Below are positions 1-8,131 of a DNA stretch of 40,259 nucleotides, in pieces. The stretch comes from a virus. Position 1 is the first letter of the stretch, and every line of letters starts with the position of its first letter. The notes beneath the pieces are model-generated. The model saw only the letters and a list, made by a program, of their open reading frames with translations, searched no databases and was not told where the DNA came from. A program made the position numbers and the translations under genes. The DNA lies in IMG/VR virus record IMGVR_UViG_3300044714_000170, positions 1 to 40,259 of that record. The stretch is one strand, 5' to 3'.

Positions 1-102
1 ATATAGCAACAGAATATTCTCGAAGTCTTTGTCTTCAGGATTAACATCCAGAGAAATAGGCAGTTGATTGGTATTGAGAGGCGAATTGCTTGAGATTGTC
101 AT
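1..102 (-). CDS. Virion protein, partial duplicate copy (5' end only)
   Basis: This is the first 34 codons of the gene found whole at 39672-40175, cut by the window edge. The start ATG and its SD (AAGGAAG) are present. The base difference at 78 changes codon 9 from ATC (Ile, right copy) to CTC (Leu). On a circular molecule this is the same gene, not a second one. Confidence 0.85.
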   Translation of the reverse strand, partial: MTISSNSPLNTNQLPISLDVNPEDKDFENILLLY

Positions 103-108
103 GGTTAC

Positions 109-140
109 ACTTCCTTATACTTCTTTGTACTTTCTTATAC
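109..140 (-). repeat. Three 10-bp tandem repeats before a virion gene
   Basis: On the plus strand ACTTCCTTAT, ACTTCTTTGT and ACTTTCTTAT follow one another without a gap and end in AC. They lie between the stop of the nozzle-like protein gene (144) and the start of the next virion gene (102). The last unit read on the minus strand contains that gene's SD. A 10-bp period places each copy on the same helix face, as for a protein-binding site, but polypurine slippage is an equally good explanation. Confidence 0.6.
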
Positions 141-143
141 ATT

Positions 144-2669
144 TTAATTTATCAGTCTTCCGCCCTCTCTAAACCAGATATTCATGGCATTCAACTCCAT
201 GGGGGTTTGATGCGTAGCCAACTGATTCATCAGGTTGTCGTCATAGGTCAAGCCGATGCGCAAGTACTGTCCAAATTGAGTGCTGTAGAAACGATACCAG
301 GCGTATTCTGAGCCAGGAATATAGGTTTGACCGTTGACCGGAGATGTATTCCATATGCCTCCCGTTGTGTAGGTGCTAAATCCAGTTGAATTTACGTGAT
401 CGAGGGTAAAATTGTTTGCATCGACAACAGTGATCGAATATATGGCAGCATTGAGCTGAGTCATGCCCTGCACATTGGCAATGTAAATCAAAGTCCCTGT
501 TGTCAAACTGTGGTCCGGACTTGTTATTTGGCAAGGATTTGCCTGTGTCGCATTTGTAATGAATCCACAGCCCTGAGAGGAATTGATCAATTCTTGGTTC
601 GTGTTGATCAAATTGGCTTGCTCGCCCAGATAGGAATTTACAAAGAGCTGTATAGTCGTCGCTGCTATGGCAGGTGATAGTACATTTGCATCCATTTGGA
701 AGTCGATGAAAGACAATTTAAATTGCTTTCCTGCACTTTGGAATGGATTGAAATCCTTACCCTGAATGTTCATCTTGGGGAAAAGAGTCACAATCCCTCC
801 TCCAATGTACGTTGCCGATGAGATAATATTAACAGCATTATAGTTCTGAGAAGCAAAGTCCCAAATTCCAAGCGTAACGGTATTAGCGTCAACAATGGTC
901 ACATTGTAAATGACATTATTCAAACCTGGATCTGTTCCGCTCCATAACATGCCTGTGATATAGATGATCTCTCCATTGGCCAAATTGTGACTAGGAATCG
1001 TGATCTGAGTAGGATTATCGGAGAAATTAACCGCTGTGATTGCCATGGTAGGAGCGTAAAGCGTTGTGACGGGTTGAGGAGTCTCAGCCTCTGGATTCTG
1101 ATAAATATTGATGAATCCTTGTTGCGTCCCTGCCGTGATATAATCTACATACTGCTGGTCATCAACGTTATCCCAGCTGACATTGCTCTCCCAAAATGTT
1201 GTCAAACTGTCCCATGTGATCCCAAATTGGAATTGAGAAGTTCCGAAGCAAGTAATTGTGTCTCGAAACTTTGCCCAGGTATTGTTTCGATAATTGAAGA
1301 CTAGAACCGTGTTTGGATAACTCTGTGTTGTTGACGAATTTGATGTGTCCAGATAGTTCCAGTAGACAAGTTCTTTCTCGAAATCTCGTATTCCATGAAC
1401 GAAATTCGGAGCACTGCTTTGAATTTCAAAGCTAAATACTTGCTCTGGAATCTGATCATCCAGTCGAGTAACGCCATTAGCAGCTGCCTGAATAATGCCT
1501 CGATCGCTGACAGTCATGACTCCTTGATCAAAGACAATAGAACTGTAAGGACTGACAGAACCAAAATCAGAAGAAATTCTTTCCCAGATGAAAGGTAATC
1601 CATATTCACCTATATATCTTAATTGCCATGTTGAATATTCAAAGAAAACAATCAATGTATTCCTGAAAAAAGCAGCACTTACAATTGCTTCATTAGTAGG
1701 AGCATCTAAAAATCCCCCTCGACCGAATACATCTGATCTCCAACCATTGGTTTGATCTGTAGGGTCTCCTATTTGGCTGAAGCGACATCGAGCAAAGAAA
1801 TTGGCCGATGCTGTGTAAGTTCCGCTGGTCAATCCTTCCCATGTATTCAGAGCCAGTAATCGCCCGTAGTAGGGAATCAAAATCAATGCCTGCCAGAGTG
1901 TAGTCGTTGAGGTTACAAGAGGTTGAAGATCTGTCCAAGTGGAATTATTGTAATAGCGAATGGGATCGTAAGAAGATAGAGCAATGTCGATATTATTATT
2001 CGTTGTGAAGAAATATCTTAGCGATGGGTTTGCTCCCTGATAGTTAGCTGCCCAGAAAAAGTCTGTGTTTGTTCCGGTCCATGTTTCACCTGGAACTAGT
2101 TCCTGGAATCCATTGATGTATTGATAGGCATATTTTGTATCAAAAAAAACTGTGCTATCGATGCCCAGAGTTTGTATGTCTCTTTTCAAAATCCCCATGA
2201 CAGGAAGAGCAGGATAATAACTCATAGTGACAGTAGTCGCATGTCCTGAACCAACGGTAGTAATCAGAGTAACAGAGCCTGTCATGTAATTGATGGTTCC
2301 TGAATTTCCAGCCGTTGCATTGGTCAGAGTTCCGTTGCCTTGATCAACGAAAGGAGTCGCTAGAGTTGCTATGCTTATGCTGACACTTCCCTCTTTGATT
2401 TCAGCATTGGTTTCAGGAGTGATACCGAGTTCTGTGTAAAGATTAAATGTCCATGGAGAAGAGGAACTATTTCCTATAGATTGACTGGTAAACACGCGAG
2501 AGAGTCGTCCCATGGGAACCTCTCCATCTCTTTTTTTCGTTCTTTCACGCCAGACATAGGCATTTTCTAGATCGGAGAAAGCTTCATTAGGAAGCAGTGC
2601 AGGTTTCTTGTCTTGTGTAAGACCTCCCCCAGGGTATCCGCCAATGAGTACCTGATGAAATCCGGTCAT
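144..2669 (-). CDS. Tail nozzle/tubular-type protein with FCCH-like domains
   Basis: This 841-residue protein is the largest in the window. It starts GGYPGGGLTQDKKPALLP, a style of N-terminus seen in short-tailed-phage tail tube or nozzle proteins. Two stretches near residues 545-605 and 695-755 match the pattern of FCCH-type domains found in phage tail proteins: an aliphatic-Thr strand, H-x-L-x-x-G, I-Y-I, an Asn, then T-V-V-D-A-N-x-(V/F)-T-L. The middle part is rich in aromatic and Asn/Thr residues, as in a beta-propeller virion protein. It begins directly after the fibre-like gene at 2670. By position and size it should form the tail tip that channels DNA; the exact homolog (T7 gp12-like or P22 gp10-like) cannot be settled by eye. 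Confidence 0.7.
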   Translation of the reverse strand: MTGFHQVLIGGYPGGGLTQDKKPALLPNEAFSDLENAYVWRERTKKRDGEVPMGRLSRVFTSQSIGNSSSSPWTFNLYTELGITPETNAEIKEGSVSISIATLATPFVDQGNGTLTNATAGNSGTINYMTGSVTLITTVGSGHATTVTMSYYPALPVMGILKRDIQTLGIDSTVFFDTKYAYQYINGFQELVPGETWTGTNTDFFWAANYQGANPSLRYFFTTNNNIDIALSSYDPIRYYNNSTWTDLQPLVTSTTTLWQALILIPYYGRLLALNTWEGLTSGTYTASANFFARCRFSQIGDPTDQTNGWRSDVFGRGGFLDAPTNEAIVSAAFFRNTLIVFFEYSTWQLRYIGEYGLPFIWERISSDFGSVSPYSSIVFDQGVMTVSDRGIIQAAANGVTRLDDQIPEQVFSFEIQSSAPNFVHGIRDFEKELVYWNYLDTSNSSTTQSYPNTVLVFNYRNNTWAKFRDTITCFGTSQFQFGITWDSLTTFWESNVSWDNVDDQQYVDYITAGTQQGFINIYQNPEAETPQPVTTLYAPTMAITAVNFSDNPTQITIPSHNLANGEIIYITGMLWSGTDPGLNNVIYNVTIVDANTVTLGIWDFASQNYNAVNIISSATYIGGGIVTLFPKMNIQGKDFNPFQSAGKQFKLSFIDFQMDANVLSPAIAATTIQLFVNSYLGEQANLINTNQELINSSQGCGFITNATQANPCQITSPDHSLTTGTLIYIANVQGMTQLNAAIYSITVVDANNFTLDHVNSTGFSTYTTGGIWNTSPVNGQTYIPGSEYAWYRFYSTQFGQYLRIGLTYDDNLMNQLATHQTPMELNAMNIWFREGGRLIN

Positions 2670-3272
2670 TTAGTTACCTATTGCGATAAAATAAATGGGA
2701 TTAGAAGTGTTTTGAGAAATGGCTGTAAAACCAGAAAGACTAGCGGCACTGACTTCTGAAACATACCTAGGTGTTCCCCCTGAATTGTATACCGTGCACG
2801 TTACTGCGAAAACCGCAGTGGGAAAGGGAATAGCATATGACACAGGATTACCTGAGTTCGTCGCCATATCTGCTCCCCATTGGATAAGAATCCCTCCGGC
2901 CCAAACATAGCCCTTGGTATTAGCACTAAAGCCTGTCAGCTGCGATAGAACTCCTCCACCGGTCAAAGAGTAGAGTTGCTGATCTCCGTTGCTGGGAATC
3001 GCCTTTGTCGTCACGCCGTTTACAACTAAAGTTCCTGGAACTCCTGAAAAAATCTGGTTATAGCCCGTGACCGTGGAAACGTTCGTTTGAGTGACTTGGT
3101 GAATGACCGTATGGTATCCAGCAGGTTGAGATCCTGGCTGACCGTTGTTATTGATATGATCAACAGCCAAGGTCTGAAAAGTACCATCGAGGTTGTTTCT
3201 TATCGTCGCTTTTGTCTGTCCCAGTGTTGATCCGTCGGGAGGATATCCTGGCGTGTATGTTGGTATAGGCAT
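2670..3272 (-). CDS. Tail fibre-like protein, gp53-like C-terminal domain
   Basis: This 200-residue protein has a Pro/Gly/Asn-rich N-terminus. The C-terminal part holds the pattern of the gp53-like receptor-binding domain: YVWAGGILIQWG, then a PFPTAVFAVTCTV strand, and a final IYFIAIGN. In that family the domain forms the trimeric tip of a fibre that touches the host surface. The gene ends exactly where the 841-residue tail protein begins and has a strong SD (AGGAGG) in the gap after the 45-residue protein. It is short for a full fibre and may be a tip or tail spike. Assignment to a fibre rests on the C-terminal motif. Confidence 0.7.
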   Translation of the reverse strand: MPIPTYTPGYPPDGSTLGQTKATIRNNLDGTFQTLAVDHINNNGQPGSQPAGYHTVIHQVTQTNVSTVTGYNQIFSGVPGTLVVNGVTTKAIPSNGDQQLYSLTGGGVLSQLTGFSANTKGYVWAGGILIQWGADMATNSGNPVSYAIPFPTAVFAVTCTVYNSGGTPRYVSEVSAASLSGFTAISQNTSNPIYFIAIGN

Positions 3273-3284
3273 TTCATTTCCTCC

Positions 3285-3422
3285 TTAGCTCACGCATACT
3301 GTTGGAATAGGCTGCACGGCCCGTGGATCGCGCAATTTCTTCTTTGCCTTTTCGCTTAATTTAGCTCTTGCAGGTGAGAGAGGTTTGTTTAATTTCTTCT
3401 CTTTTCCCTTGATGACGGCCAT
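3285..3422 (-). CDS. Small basic protein (45 aa), unknown
   Basis: The 45-residue product begins MAVIKGKEKKLNKPLS and is dominated by Lys and Arg. It starts at an ATG preceded by AGGAT and stops 12 bases before the fibre-like gene. It sits in the tail operon with another Lys-rich mini-gene just upstream. No family is recognised. The basic composition would suit nucleic acid binding or filling of the virion, but that is a guess. Confidence 0.6.
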   Translation of the reverse strand: MAVIKGKEKKLNKPLSPARAKLSEKAKKKLRDPRAVQPIPTVCVS

Positions 3423-3427
3423 AAGGA

Positions 3428-3550
3428 TTATCCTGTCGTGTGTCGCCCTACAAACGGTCCACCACCCATGGGAATAGGTTTGTTTGGCAATGATTTAAGT
3501 TTCTTTTTCTTCTTAGTATCTGGTACTTTCACTGGCTTACTTTTTCTCAT
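3428..3550 (-). CDS. Small Lys-rich protein (40 aa), unknown
   Basis: The product starts MRKSKPVKVPDTKKKKKLK and ends in a Gly/Pro-rich tail (PMGGGPFVGRHTTG). Its ATG overlaps the stop of the preceding 378-residue gene as ATGA (3547-3550), so it is probably made by translational coupling. The first half is almost pure charge, the second half neutral. The function is unknown. The exact overlap and conserved spacing in the operon are the main evidence that it is real. Confidence 0.6.
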   Translation of the reverse strand: MRKSKPVKVPDTKKKKKLKSLPNKPIPMGGGPFVGRHTTG

Positions 3551-4683
3551 AGAGACCCAAAGCTTGACATTTGTCCGTTATTTCCATAGTTCTCTGTCAG
3601 TTGATCCGTGTAGAGAGTTGAAATCCGTTCTTGCCCTATCTGAGCGTACGTTCTTGTTTCAATGATGTCATAACGCTCTTTCAGCATCTTGTCGATGAAC
3701 ATGACTCCATCGGAATCCAGCCTTTCTTCGAATATTTTCTTAGCAGCTCCCACAGCTAAAATTTCCCACCATTCAGAGAGTTCTGGATTTCCTGTCATGT
3801 CTGCTGATAATAGAGCCTGGATCGGCTGTCGATAGCATGTCAGCTCGATCGTGTAACCAGCGTCCGGTGTTGGACATAATGTGAATTGGTTCTGATAGAA
3901 CATAATGGCAAGAGGAATGGAGAACTGTTTAGGATTGTATTGAATCTGTATCGGTGTTCCCTCGGGAATAGCCTCGGCGAAGACAAGTCCGGTGATTTCT
4001 CCTGTCTGATAATTGATCGTTGCGTTTCCTGGAAGAGTAGGAGTTGAAGAAGCATACTGGCGATAGTAAGTCCAGCCAAATTCTTGATTTCCTGCATTGC
4101 TAGTCTGGAAGATTTGAATCAGATTTCCCTGACCGTCGTCAGTTACATTTTGTGTCTGACCTACTCCATTGGCTCCGATAACATTAGCAGTGATGAGGAT
4201 GTTTTGAACTCTGCTCTGAGGGAAGAAAAGATTGCGATTGAGTTGCGTCCCTGGGTCATTGTTGACACTGGGAATGAAAGGGAAAGCCGTCGTAAAGCCG
4301 CTGTAAGGCCCTGTAGTGCCATCGCCAGAGGCGAAGTTAGTAAAGTCCTGCCAATTGAAATTGGCTGCGTAGAATGACCAGGGATTGTGAAATAGCTTGA
4401 TTTCTCTCTTAGCGCAGAAACAAGGCTGATTGACCGTTATGTATAGCTCGCTATTGAAAGGATAGACATCTTGACCGACATTGGTCGTGAACGTGTAGAC
4501 ATCTTTGAGTTTTAAAGATCGGAATTTAGCTGGCAGATCATAGGCATAGAAGCTGTGCATTTGCTGCACAATGTAAGAATCCGTGACTTGAAAAGAGTTG
4601 CTAGAACCCGTGAGTTTACGTGTCTTGGTGACTGCATTGGCTAAAGTCGGATAAAGAGGATATGTTGGTACAAATGTTGTCAT
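3547..4683 (-). CDS. Putative head-tail adaptor or neck protein
   Basis: The 378-residue product has a beta-rich N-terminal two-thirds with many aromatic and Asn residues. It ends in a helical segment (NPELSEWWEILAVGAAKKIF and following) of the kind seen in neck and adaptor proteins, where helices pack on the portal. Its ATG overlaps the methyltransferase stop as ATGA. It lies upstream of the fibre-like and nozzle-like genes, the usual place for a connector component. No exact family is recognised, so the role comes from position and composition. Confidence 0.5.
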   Translation of the reverse strand: MTTFVPTYPLYPTLANAVTKTRKLTGSSNSFQVTDSYIVQQMHSFYAYDLPAKFRSLKLKDVYTFTTNVGQDVYPFNSELYITVNQPCFCAKREIKLFHNPWSFYAANFNWQDFTNFASGDGTTGPYSGFTTAFPFIPSVNNDPGTQLNRNLFFPQSRVQNILITANVIGANGVGQTQNVTDDGQGNLIQIFQTSNAGNQEFGWTYYRQYASSTPTLPGNATINYQTGEITGLVFAEAIPEGTPIQIQYNPKQFSIPLAIMFYQNQFTLCPTPDAGYTIELTCYRQPIQALLSADMTGNPELSEWWEILAVGAAKKIFEERLDSDGVMFIDKMLKERYDIIETRTYAQIGQERISTLYTDQLTENYGNNGQMSSFGSL

Positions 4684-5825
4684 ACTATCTCCAACAGCAA
4701 TTGAGAATCATTTTCCATCTCATTGTCGAATGCATTTATACGAGATCTTGCAATCTCTGCATATTCCTCACTCTTCTCTATACCAATAGCGTCAAAGCCT
4801 AAGCGTTTGGCTGCAAGGATGGTCGTGCCTGATCCTGCGAATGGGTCGAGAAGAAGGCCATCTTTCGGGGGCATGACGAGCTTGATGAGGTATTCCATGA
4901 GCTTGAGGGGCTTGACGGTGGGGTGGTGGTTTTGTCGCGCAGTTGGAGAAGATTTGGGCGTTTCTCTTCCAGGGTTGTCTTTAAATTCTCCCATTAGCGG
5001 CTTACAAATCTCTGGCAATCCCTCCAACCCCTCATTCCTCTCGCTAGAAGATGCTTTGGCGCAGTAGAAGAAGCGGGAGGCGCCGCCTCCGTTGTCACCA
5101 GGCCAAACACCTTTCATTGTTGATGTTTTTTCATCATCAAAATAACCGAAACCAGATCCCCCCTTTACTCCCTCGCGTTGTTGTTTTGGCTTACTAAATC
5201 CACTCTGTTCATCCAGCATCGCGCCCGCTTCCTCATCGAGAATGACGTTGGCGGGCCAGCGGCCTTTTGAGTACGTCAATTCCCCTTTTGAAACCTCCTT
5301 TGGAGCCCTTCCATCTTGCTCTTTCCACTTTTGATGAGACGTATGATCATTAGAGTTTGGGATCAAATCTGTTCCTATTCTGCTGGCCGCAATATTAATC
5401 CCAGCTTGTCCCCACTTCTCTGCGTTCTGCTTGAACGTGCCATCGCAGGGTTTCATGGCAACGATACAAGGCTCCCAAGCAGGCTTGAGAGCAGTTCCGT
5501 AACCTTCGAGTCCGAACTTATTGTGACTTTTAGGAAATCCTGATCCGTATAACCAGCTGATGCAATCGCGAATTTCAAACCCTGCGTCTTCAATGGCACA
5601 AGTGAGGCGGTGAAAGGTTCTAGTTCCTCCCATTGCAACAAGAAAACTACCCGGTTTACAAATTCTGAACGCCTCTTTCCAATAGTGAACGTCTGGTATA
5701 GCATAATCCCATCCTTTTCCCATGAATGATAAGCCATACGGTGGATCGGTGACAATGCAAGAAAAGTGGTTGTCGGGAAAGGTTTTCATTACTTCTAGGC
5801 AATCACCTTGGATTATTTCATTCAT
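4680..5825 (-). CDS. DNA methyltransferase, beta-class N6-adenine/N4-cytosine type
   Basis: This protein transfers a methyl group from S-adenosylmethionine to an exocyclic amino group in DNA. Catalytic motif IV, DPPYG, is at residues 27-31. The SAM-binding motif I, FAGSGTT, is near residues 329-335. The order IV, recognition domain, I is typical of the beta class. Length (381) is normal and no frame break is seen. There is no neighbouring restriction enzyme, so it is an orphan that may protect phage DNA or mark it. It is embedded in the tail operon and coupled at both ends by ATGA overlaps, which is unusual for this kind of cargo. Confidence 0.9.
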   Translation of the reverse strand: MNEIIQGDCLEVMKTFPDNHFSCIVTDPPYGLSFMGKGWDYAIPDVHYWKEAFRICKPGSFLVAMGGTRTFHRLTCAIEDAGFEIRDCISWLYGSGFPKSHNKFGLEGYGTALKPAWEPCIVAMKPCDGTFKQNAEKWGQAGINIAASRIGTDLIPNSNDHTSHQKWKEQDGRAPKEVSKGELTYSKGRWPANVILDEEAGAMLDEQSGFSKPKQQREGVKGGSGFGYFDDEKTSTMKGVWPGDNGGGASRFFYCAKASSSERNEGLEGLPEICKPLMGEFKDNPGRETPKSSPTARQNHHPTVKPLKLMEYLIKLVMPPKDGLLLDPFAGSGTTILAAKRLGFDAIGIEKSEEYAEIARSRINAFDNEMENDSQLLLEIV

Positions 5826-6205
5826 TGCACTGGCCTATTATCAAATGCATCTTCTAGTGTGACCGTCGTTGTTCCTTGAATGATCCCAGAGCCGGCAGGC
5901 ACTGCGACACAGGGAATCTGCGGATCTTGAACATATATAAACGGATAAAAATTTCTCGTGTCTACTGCTATTGTTACAGTTGTCGGTGTAATTGAAATTA
6001 TCTGAGCTTTCTGATTATTAAGTTGAATCATCCCGTTAGGAGGAGGAATTCTAAAACTTATCCATTCAGCATCGGTAAAATTATGATCACCGGCAAAAGT
6101 AACAATAGCAGGAAACTCCTGAGTAATATTCGTTATGTACTGCAAATTCGGAATGAAATCTGCCCCAAAAGGAGGCCCATAATTTGAGTTATATGGGTTG
6201 CTCAT
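5822..6205 (-). CDS. FCCH-like virion protein, short paralog
   Basis: The 127-residue product resembles the C-terminal part of the 362-residue protein at 6622-7710. Shared blocks are F-x-I-P-x-P-x-GM-x-QL-x-N, then I-x-V-D-T, then C-V/M-x-(V/M)-PAGSG, and finally L-x-DAFDN. The core also fits an FCCH-like fold. It is coupled to genes on both sides by ATGA overlaps. It may be a decoration or neck protein. The two genes probably arose by duplication within the virion cluster. Function is inferred from the relationship only. Confidence 0.6.
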   Translation of the reverse strand: MSNPYNSNYGPPFGADFIPNLQYITNITQEFPAIVTFAGDHNFTDAEWISFRIPPPNGMIQLNNQKAQIISITPTTVTIAVDTRNFYPFIYVQDPQIPCVAVPAGSGIIQGTTTVTLEDAFDNRPVQ

Positions 6206-6564
6206 AGTACATTCGTTGGGGTGAATCTAACTCTTGAAATAGTTTCATAGCTACGAGGAACTCTCTGACCACTGGCAGGCAATTCCATAGAGTAGCGACG
6301 CACTTTTTTCTTCGTGTTGTTCAAATGCTTAATGATTCCCATGGTAAGATCGCAAATCTCTCCGTGGATCATCTTAATCATTTGAATGGGCTCGCCTGGG
6401 TATTTTCTATAAGAAAATTCTAGCCATCCACCTTGTGCATCGAGGAATTCAAACATGCCTGTAATGATTTTATCATCCTCCTTACGCATCTTTTTTACTA
6501 ATTCATCTCTTTCAGCAGGAGGTAATGTATTTTTTTGTTTCTTACTTATTTCTCTAACTTCCAT
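6202..6564 (-). CDS. Hypothetical charged protein (120 aa)
   Basis: The product has a strongly charged helical N-terminus (MEVREISKKQKNTLPPAERD) and a basic C-terminus with paired Lys and Arg residues. It starts from an ATG with SD AAAGGA, 21 bases after the terminator hairpin at 6585-6615. It is therefore the first gene of the neck-tail transcription unit. It overlaps the next gene by ATGA. No family is recognised; it could be a virion or head-completion component. Confidence 0.6.
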   Translation of the reverse strand: MEVREISKKQKNTLPPAERDELVKKMRKEDDKIITGMFEFLDAQGGWLEFSYRKYPGEPIQMIKMIHGEICDLTMGIIKHLNNTKKKVRRYSMELPASGQRVPRSYETISRVRFTPTNVL

Positions 6565-6584
6565 GGTAAAATCCTTTCTTAGTT

Positions 6585-6615
6585 AAAAAGGAGGGAGTTT
6601 TTTATCACTCCCTCC
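6585..6615 (-). terminator. Intrinsic terminator after the capsid block
   Basis: Read on the minus strand, GGAGGGAGT, an 8-base loop and ACTCCCTCC form a perfect 9-bp stem followed by five T residues. It lies just after the stop of the 362-residue virion gene and separates the scaffold-capsid unit from the neck-tail unit. This should limit read-through and help keep capsid protein in excess. Confidence 0.9.
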
Positions 6616-6621
6616 CGTTGG

Positions 6622-7710
6622 TTACGCATTAGTGATTCCGTTTACGAAATCAGCCTTAAACGCAAACACTTGCATGTTAGCGTTCGCTACCCCTACAGCA
6701 GACAAACCAATGTTCATGATGTATTGCGACTTGTTGTCGAATGCATCAGCTAGATTGGTTCCTGGAGGCGATGCAGGAATCGTGGCACTTCCGTTAAGAG
6801 GCACAACACCTGAACCGGCAGGCATACATACCGCTGGAGATGCTCCATTGGCAAAAGCTGCCGATGTTGGATATTGGAATGCAGTAAATCCGGTCGTGTC
6901 TACATCGATAGTGATCGATGAAACAGTTGAGGAATTAGTTACACTCAATACGCGAGCTCCCCCAGATGGTTTGCTTGAGAAAGGTCCGCTTCCTGACTTG
7001 GCTGTCAAATTGCTCAGCTGAGTCATGCCGTAAGGCGTTGGAATTTGGAAATCTACAATTTCCCCTGGTGTGTATGGATTTTGTCTGAAGAAATACACGA
7101 CTGCTTGAGTTGCTTGCGTAATGTAAGCGACTGGCAGCGTGTTAGGTAAAAACTGACTTGGATAAACCTTTTGGTAGAATCCAGTCGTTGCGTTGGCAAC
7201 AACCAAACCAGCACTCGCAGCTGAAGCGGCATACCCGAGCGTAATGCTTACTCCTGCTGAAACGGCCGTAACCTGATAAAGATTAGGTCCGCTGATTTGC
7301 TGACCACCGACAATGTTAATCAAGCGGACGGTATCGCCAACGTTGATCCCTGTCGTAGTTCCAGTTGCAACAACAAAAGTCGTTCCATTAACAGTCGTAA
7401 CCGCAACTTTCGTGAAAGTCGGAGGGTTAGTTTGGTCAATGAAAGTGAAACCACCAGATGTCCCTTGAGAGGCATAGGTAGTAACTCCCGCACCTGTAGA
7501 ACTTGGTTGGCCAAGAGCCAAGTATGAGCCAGCAGCCATGGAACTAAACCATTCGGAATAGATCGGATTGGCAGCTGTACTTTGTGCACCCCAATTAGTC
7601 GTATCCTTAACGAAAACCCAATCAGGTTTTGCTGTCATAGGAATATTCTGAGCAACTGGAGTTGCTGGGTTGGTATATGTCCAAGACCCAATAAAAGAAA
7701 ATGGTAACAT
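6622..7710 (-). CDS. FCCH-like virion protein (362 aa)
   Basis: This Ala/Ser/Thr/Gly-rich beta protein has a tryptophan-containing N-terminus and two FCCH-like segments. One is near residues 108-165 (GINVGDTVRLINI, then YQVTAV and ITLGY). The other is near residues 220-330 and is shared with the 127-residue paralog. It is the last gene before a terminator and follows the capsid gene closely, so it should be abundant. A head decoration, head fibre or neck role is plausible. Start: ATG after AAGGAG. No exact family is recognised. Confidence 0.6.
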   Translation of the reverse strand: MLPFSFIGSWTYTNPATPVAQNIPMTAKPDWVFVKDTTNWGAQSTAANPIYSEWFSSMAAGSYLALGQPSSTGAGVTTYASQGTSGGFTFIDQTNPPTFTKVAVTTVNGTTFVVATGTTTGINVGDTVRLINIVGGQQISGPNLYQVTAVSAGVSITLGYAASAASAGLVVANATTGFYQKVYPSQFLPNTLPVAYITQATQAVVYFFRQNPYTPGEIVDFQIPTPYGMTQLSNLTAKSGSGPFSSKPSGGARVLSVTNSSTVSSITIDVDTTGFTAFQYPTSAAFANGASPAVCMPAGSGVVPLNGSATIPASPPGTNLADAFDNKSQYIMNIGLSAVGVANANMQVFAFKADFVNGITNA

Positions 7711-7722
7711 AATGAATACTCC

Positions 7723-7785
7723 TTATATGCCTGTTGATCTTAGGTTTTGAATCCACAGATCGTTCGTACCTTCTGTTACTTTCAT
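7723..7785 (-). CDS. Possible 20-residue coupled peptide
   Basis: An ATG overlaps the stop of the zinc-ribbon gene as ATGA. The frame runs 20 codons to a TAA that touches the SD of the next virion gene. The peptide begins MKVTEGTNDLWIQ. It could be a real mini-gene or only a device that carries ribosomes to the next start. Its short length makes this weak. Confidence 0.35.
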   Translation of the reverse strand: MKVTEGTNDLWIQNLRSTGI

Positions 7786-8114
7786 GACCTGATTCTCCCA
7801 TATAAACAATCATCGCAAATATCATTTTGCCAATCGCTTGGATCAAATGATTTGCAACACTTTGCACACTTAAATGGATCTTCAGGCGGGAAAACCTCTT
7901 CGGATTTTCCTCTCATTGTTACCAATGAGTTCAGACTATCGCTTCCCTTTCGGGTCTTCTCACTTAGTCGTTCAGGCTGATAAGCACATAAAGAATCTTG
8001 CTTGCAATTAGGGCATTTGTCGCTTAATTTTCTAAAATCCCAATCACCAATTCTATGTTCAATAGAACAATGTTCCTTGCATTCATTACAGGTAAATTTA
8101 ATTATGTACGTCAT
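7782..8114 (-). CDS. Double zinc-ribbon protein (110 aa)
   Basis: Four CxxC pairs are visible: CNEC near residue 9, CPNC near 34, CAKC near 83 and CDDC near 99. They would make two treble-clef or ribbon zinc sites joined by a charged linker. Such small proteins bind nucleic acid or partner proteins. The gene lies between the capsid protein and an FCCH-like virion gene, with SD AAGGGG. Its function is unknown. Its place inside the capsid operon suggests a late role, but it carries no known virion signature. Confidence 0.65.
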   Translation of the reverse strand: MTYIIKFTCNECKEHCSIEHRIGDWDFRKLSDKCPNCKQDSLCAYQPERLSEKTRKGSDSLNSLVTMRGKSEEVFPPEDPFKCAKCCKSFDPSDWQNDICDDCLYGRIRS

Positions 8115-8131
8115 CTTGCCCCTTATTGTCC

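Larger units (their letters stand above)
1..186. repeat. Terminal direct repeat, left copy
   Basis: These 186 bases recur at the right end (40074-40259) with one difference: G at 78 versus T at 40151. The repeat cuts through two virion genes, so it is not a separate element. The simplest reading is that a circular molecule was opened here, or a terminally redundant linear one was sequenced past its end. The mismatch implies two sequence variants or an error. Confidence 0.95.
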
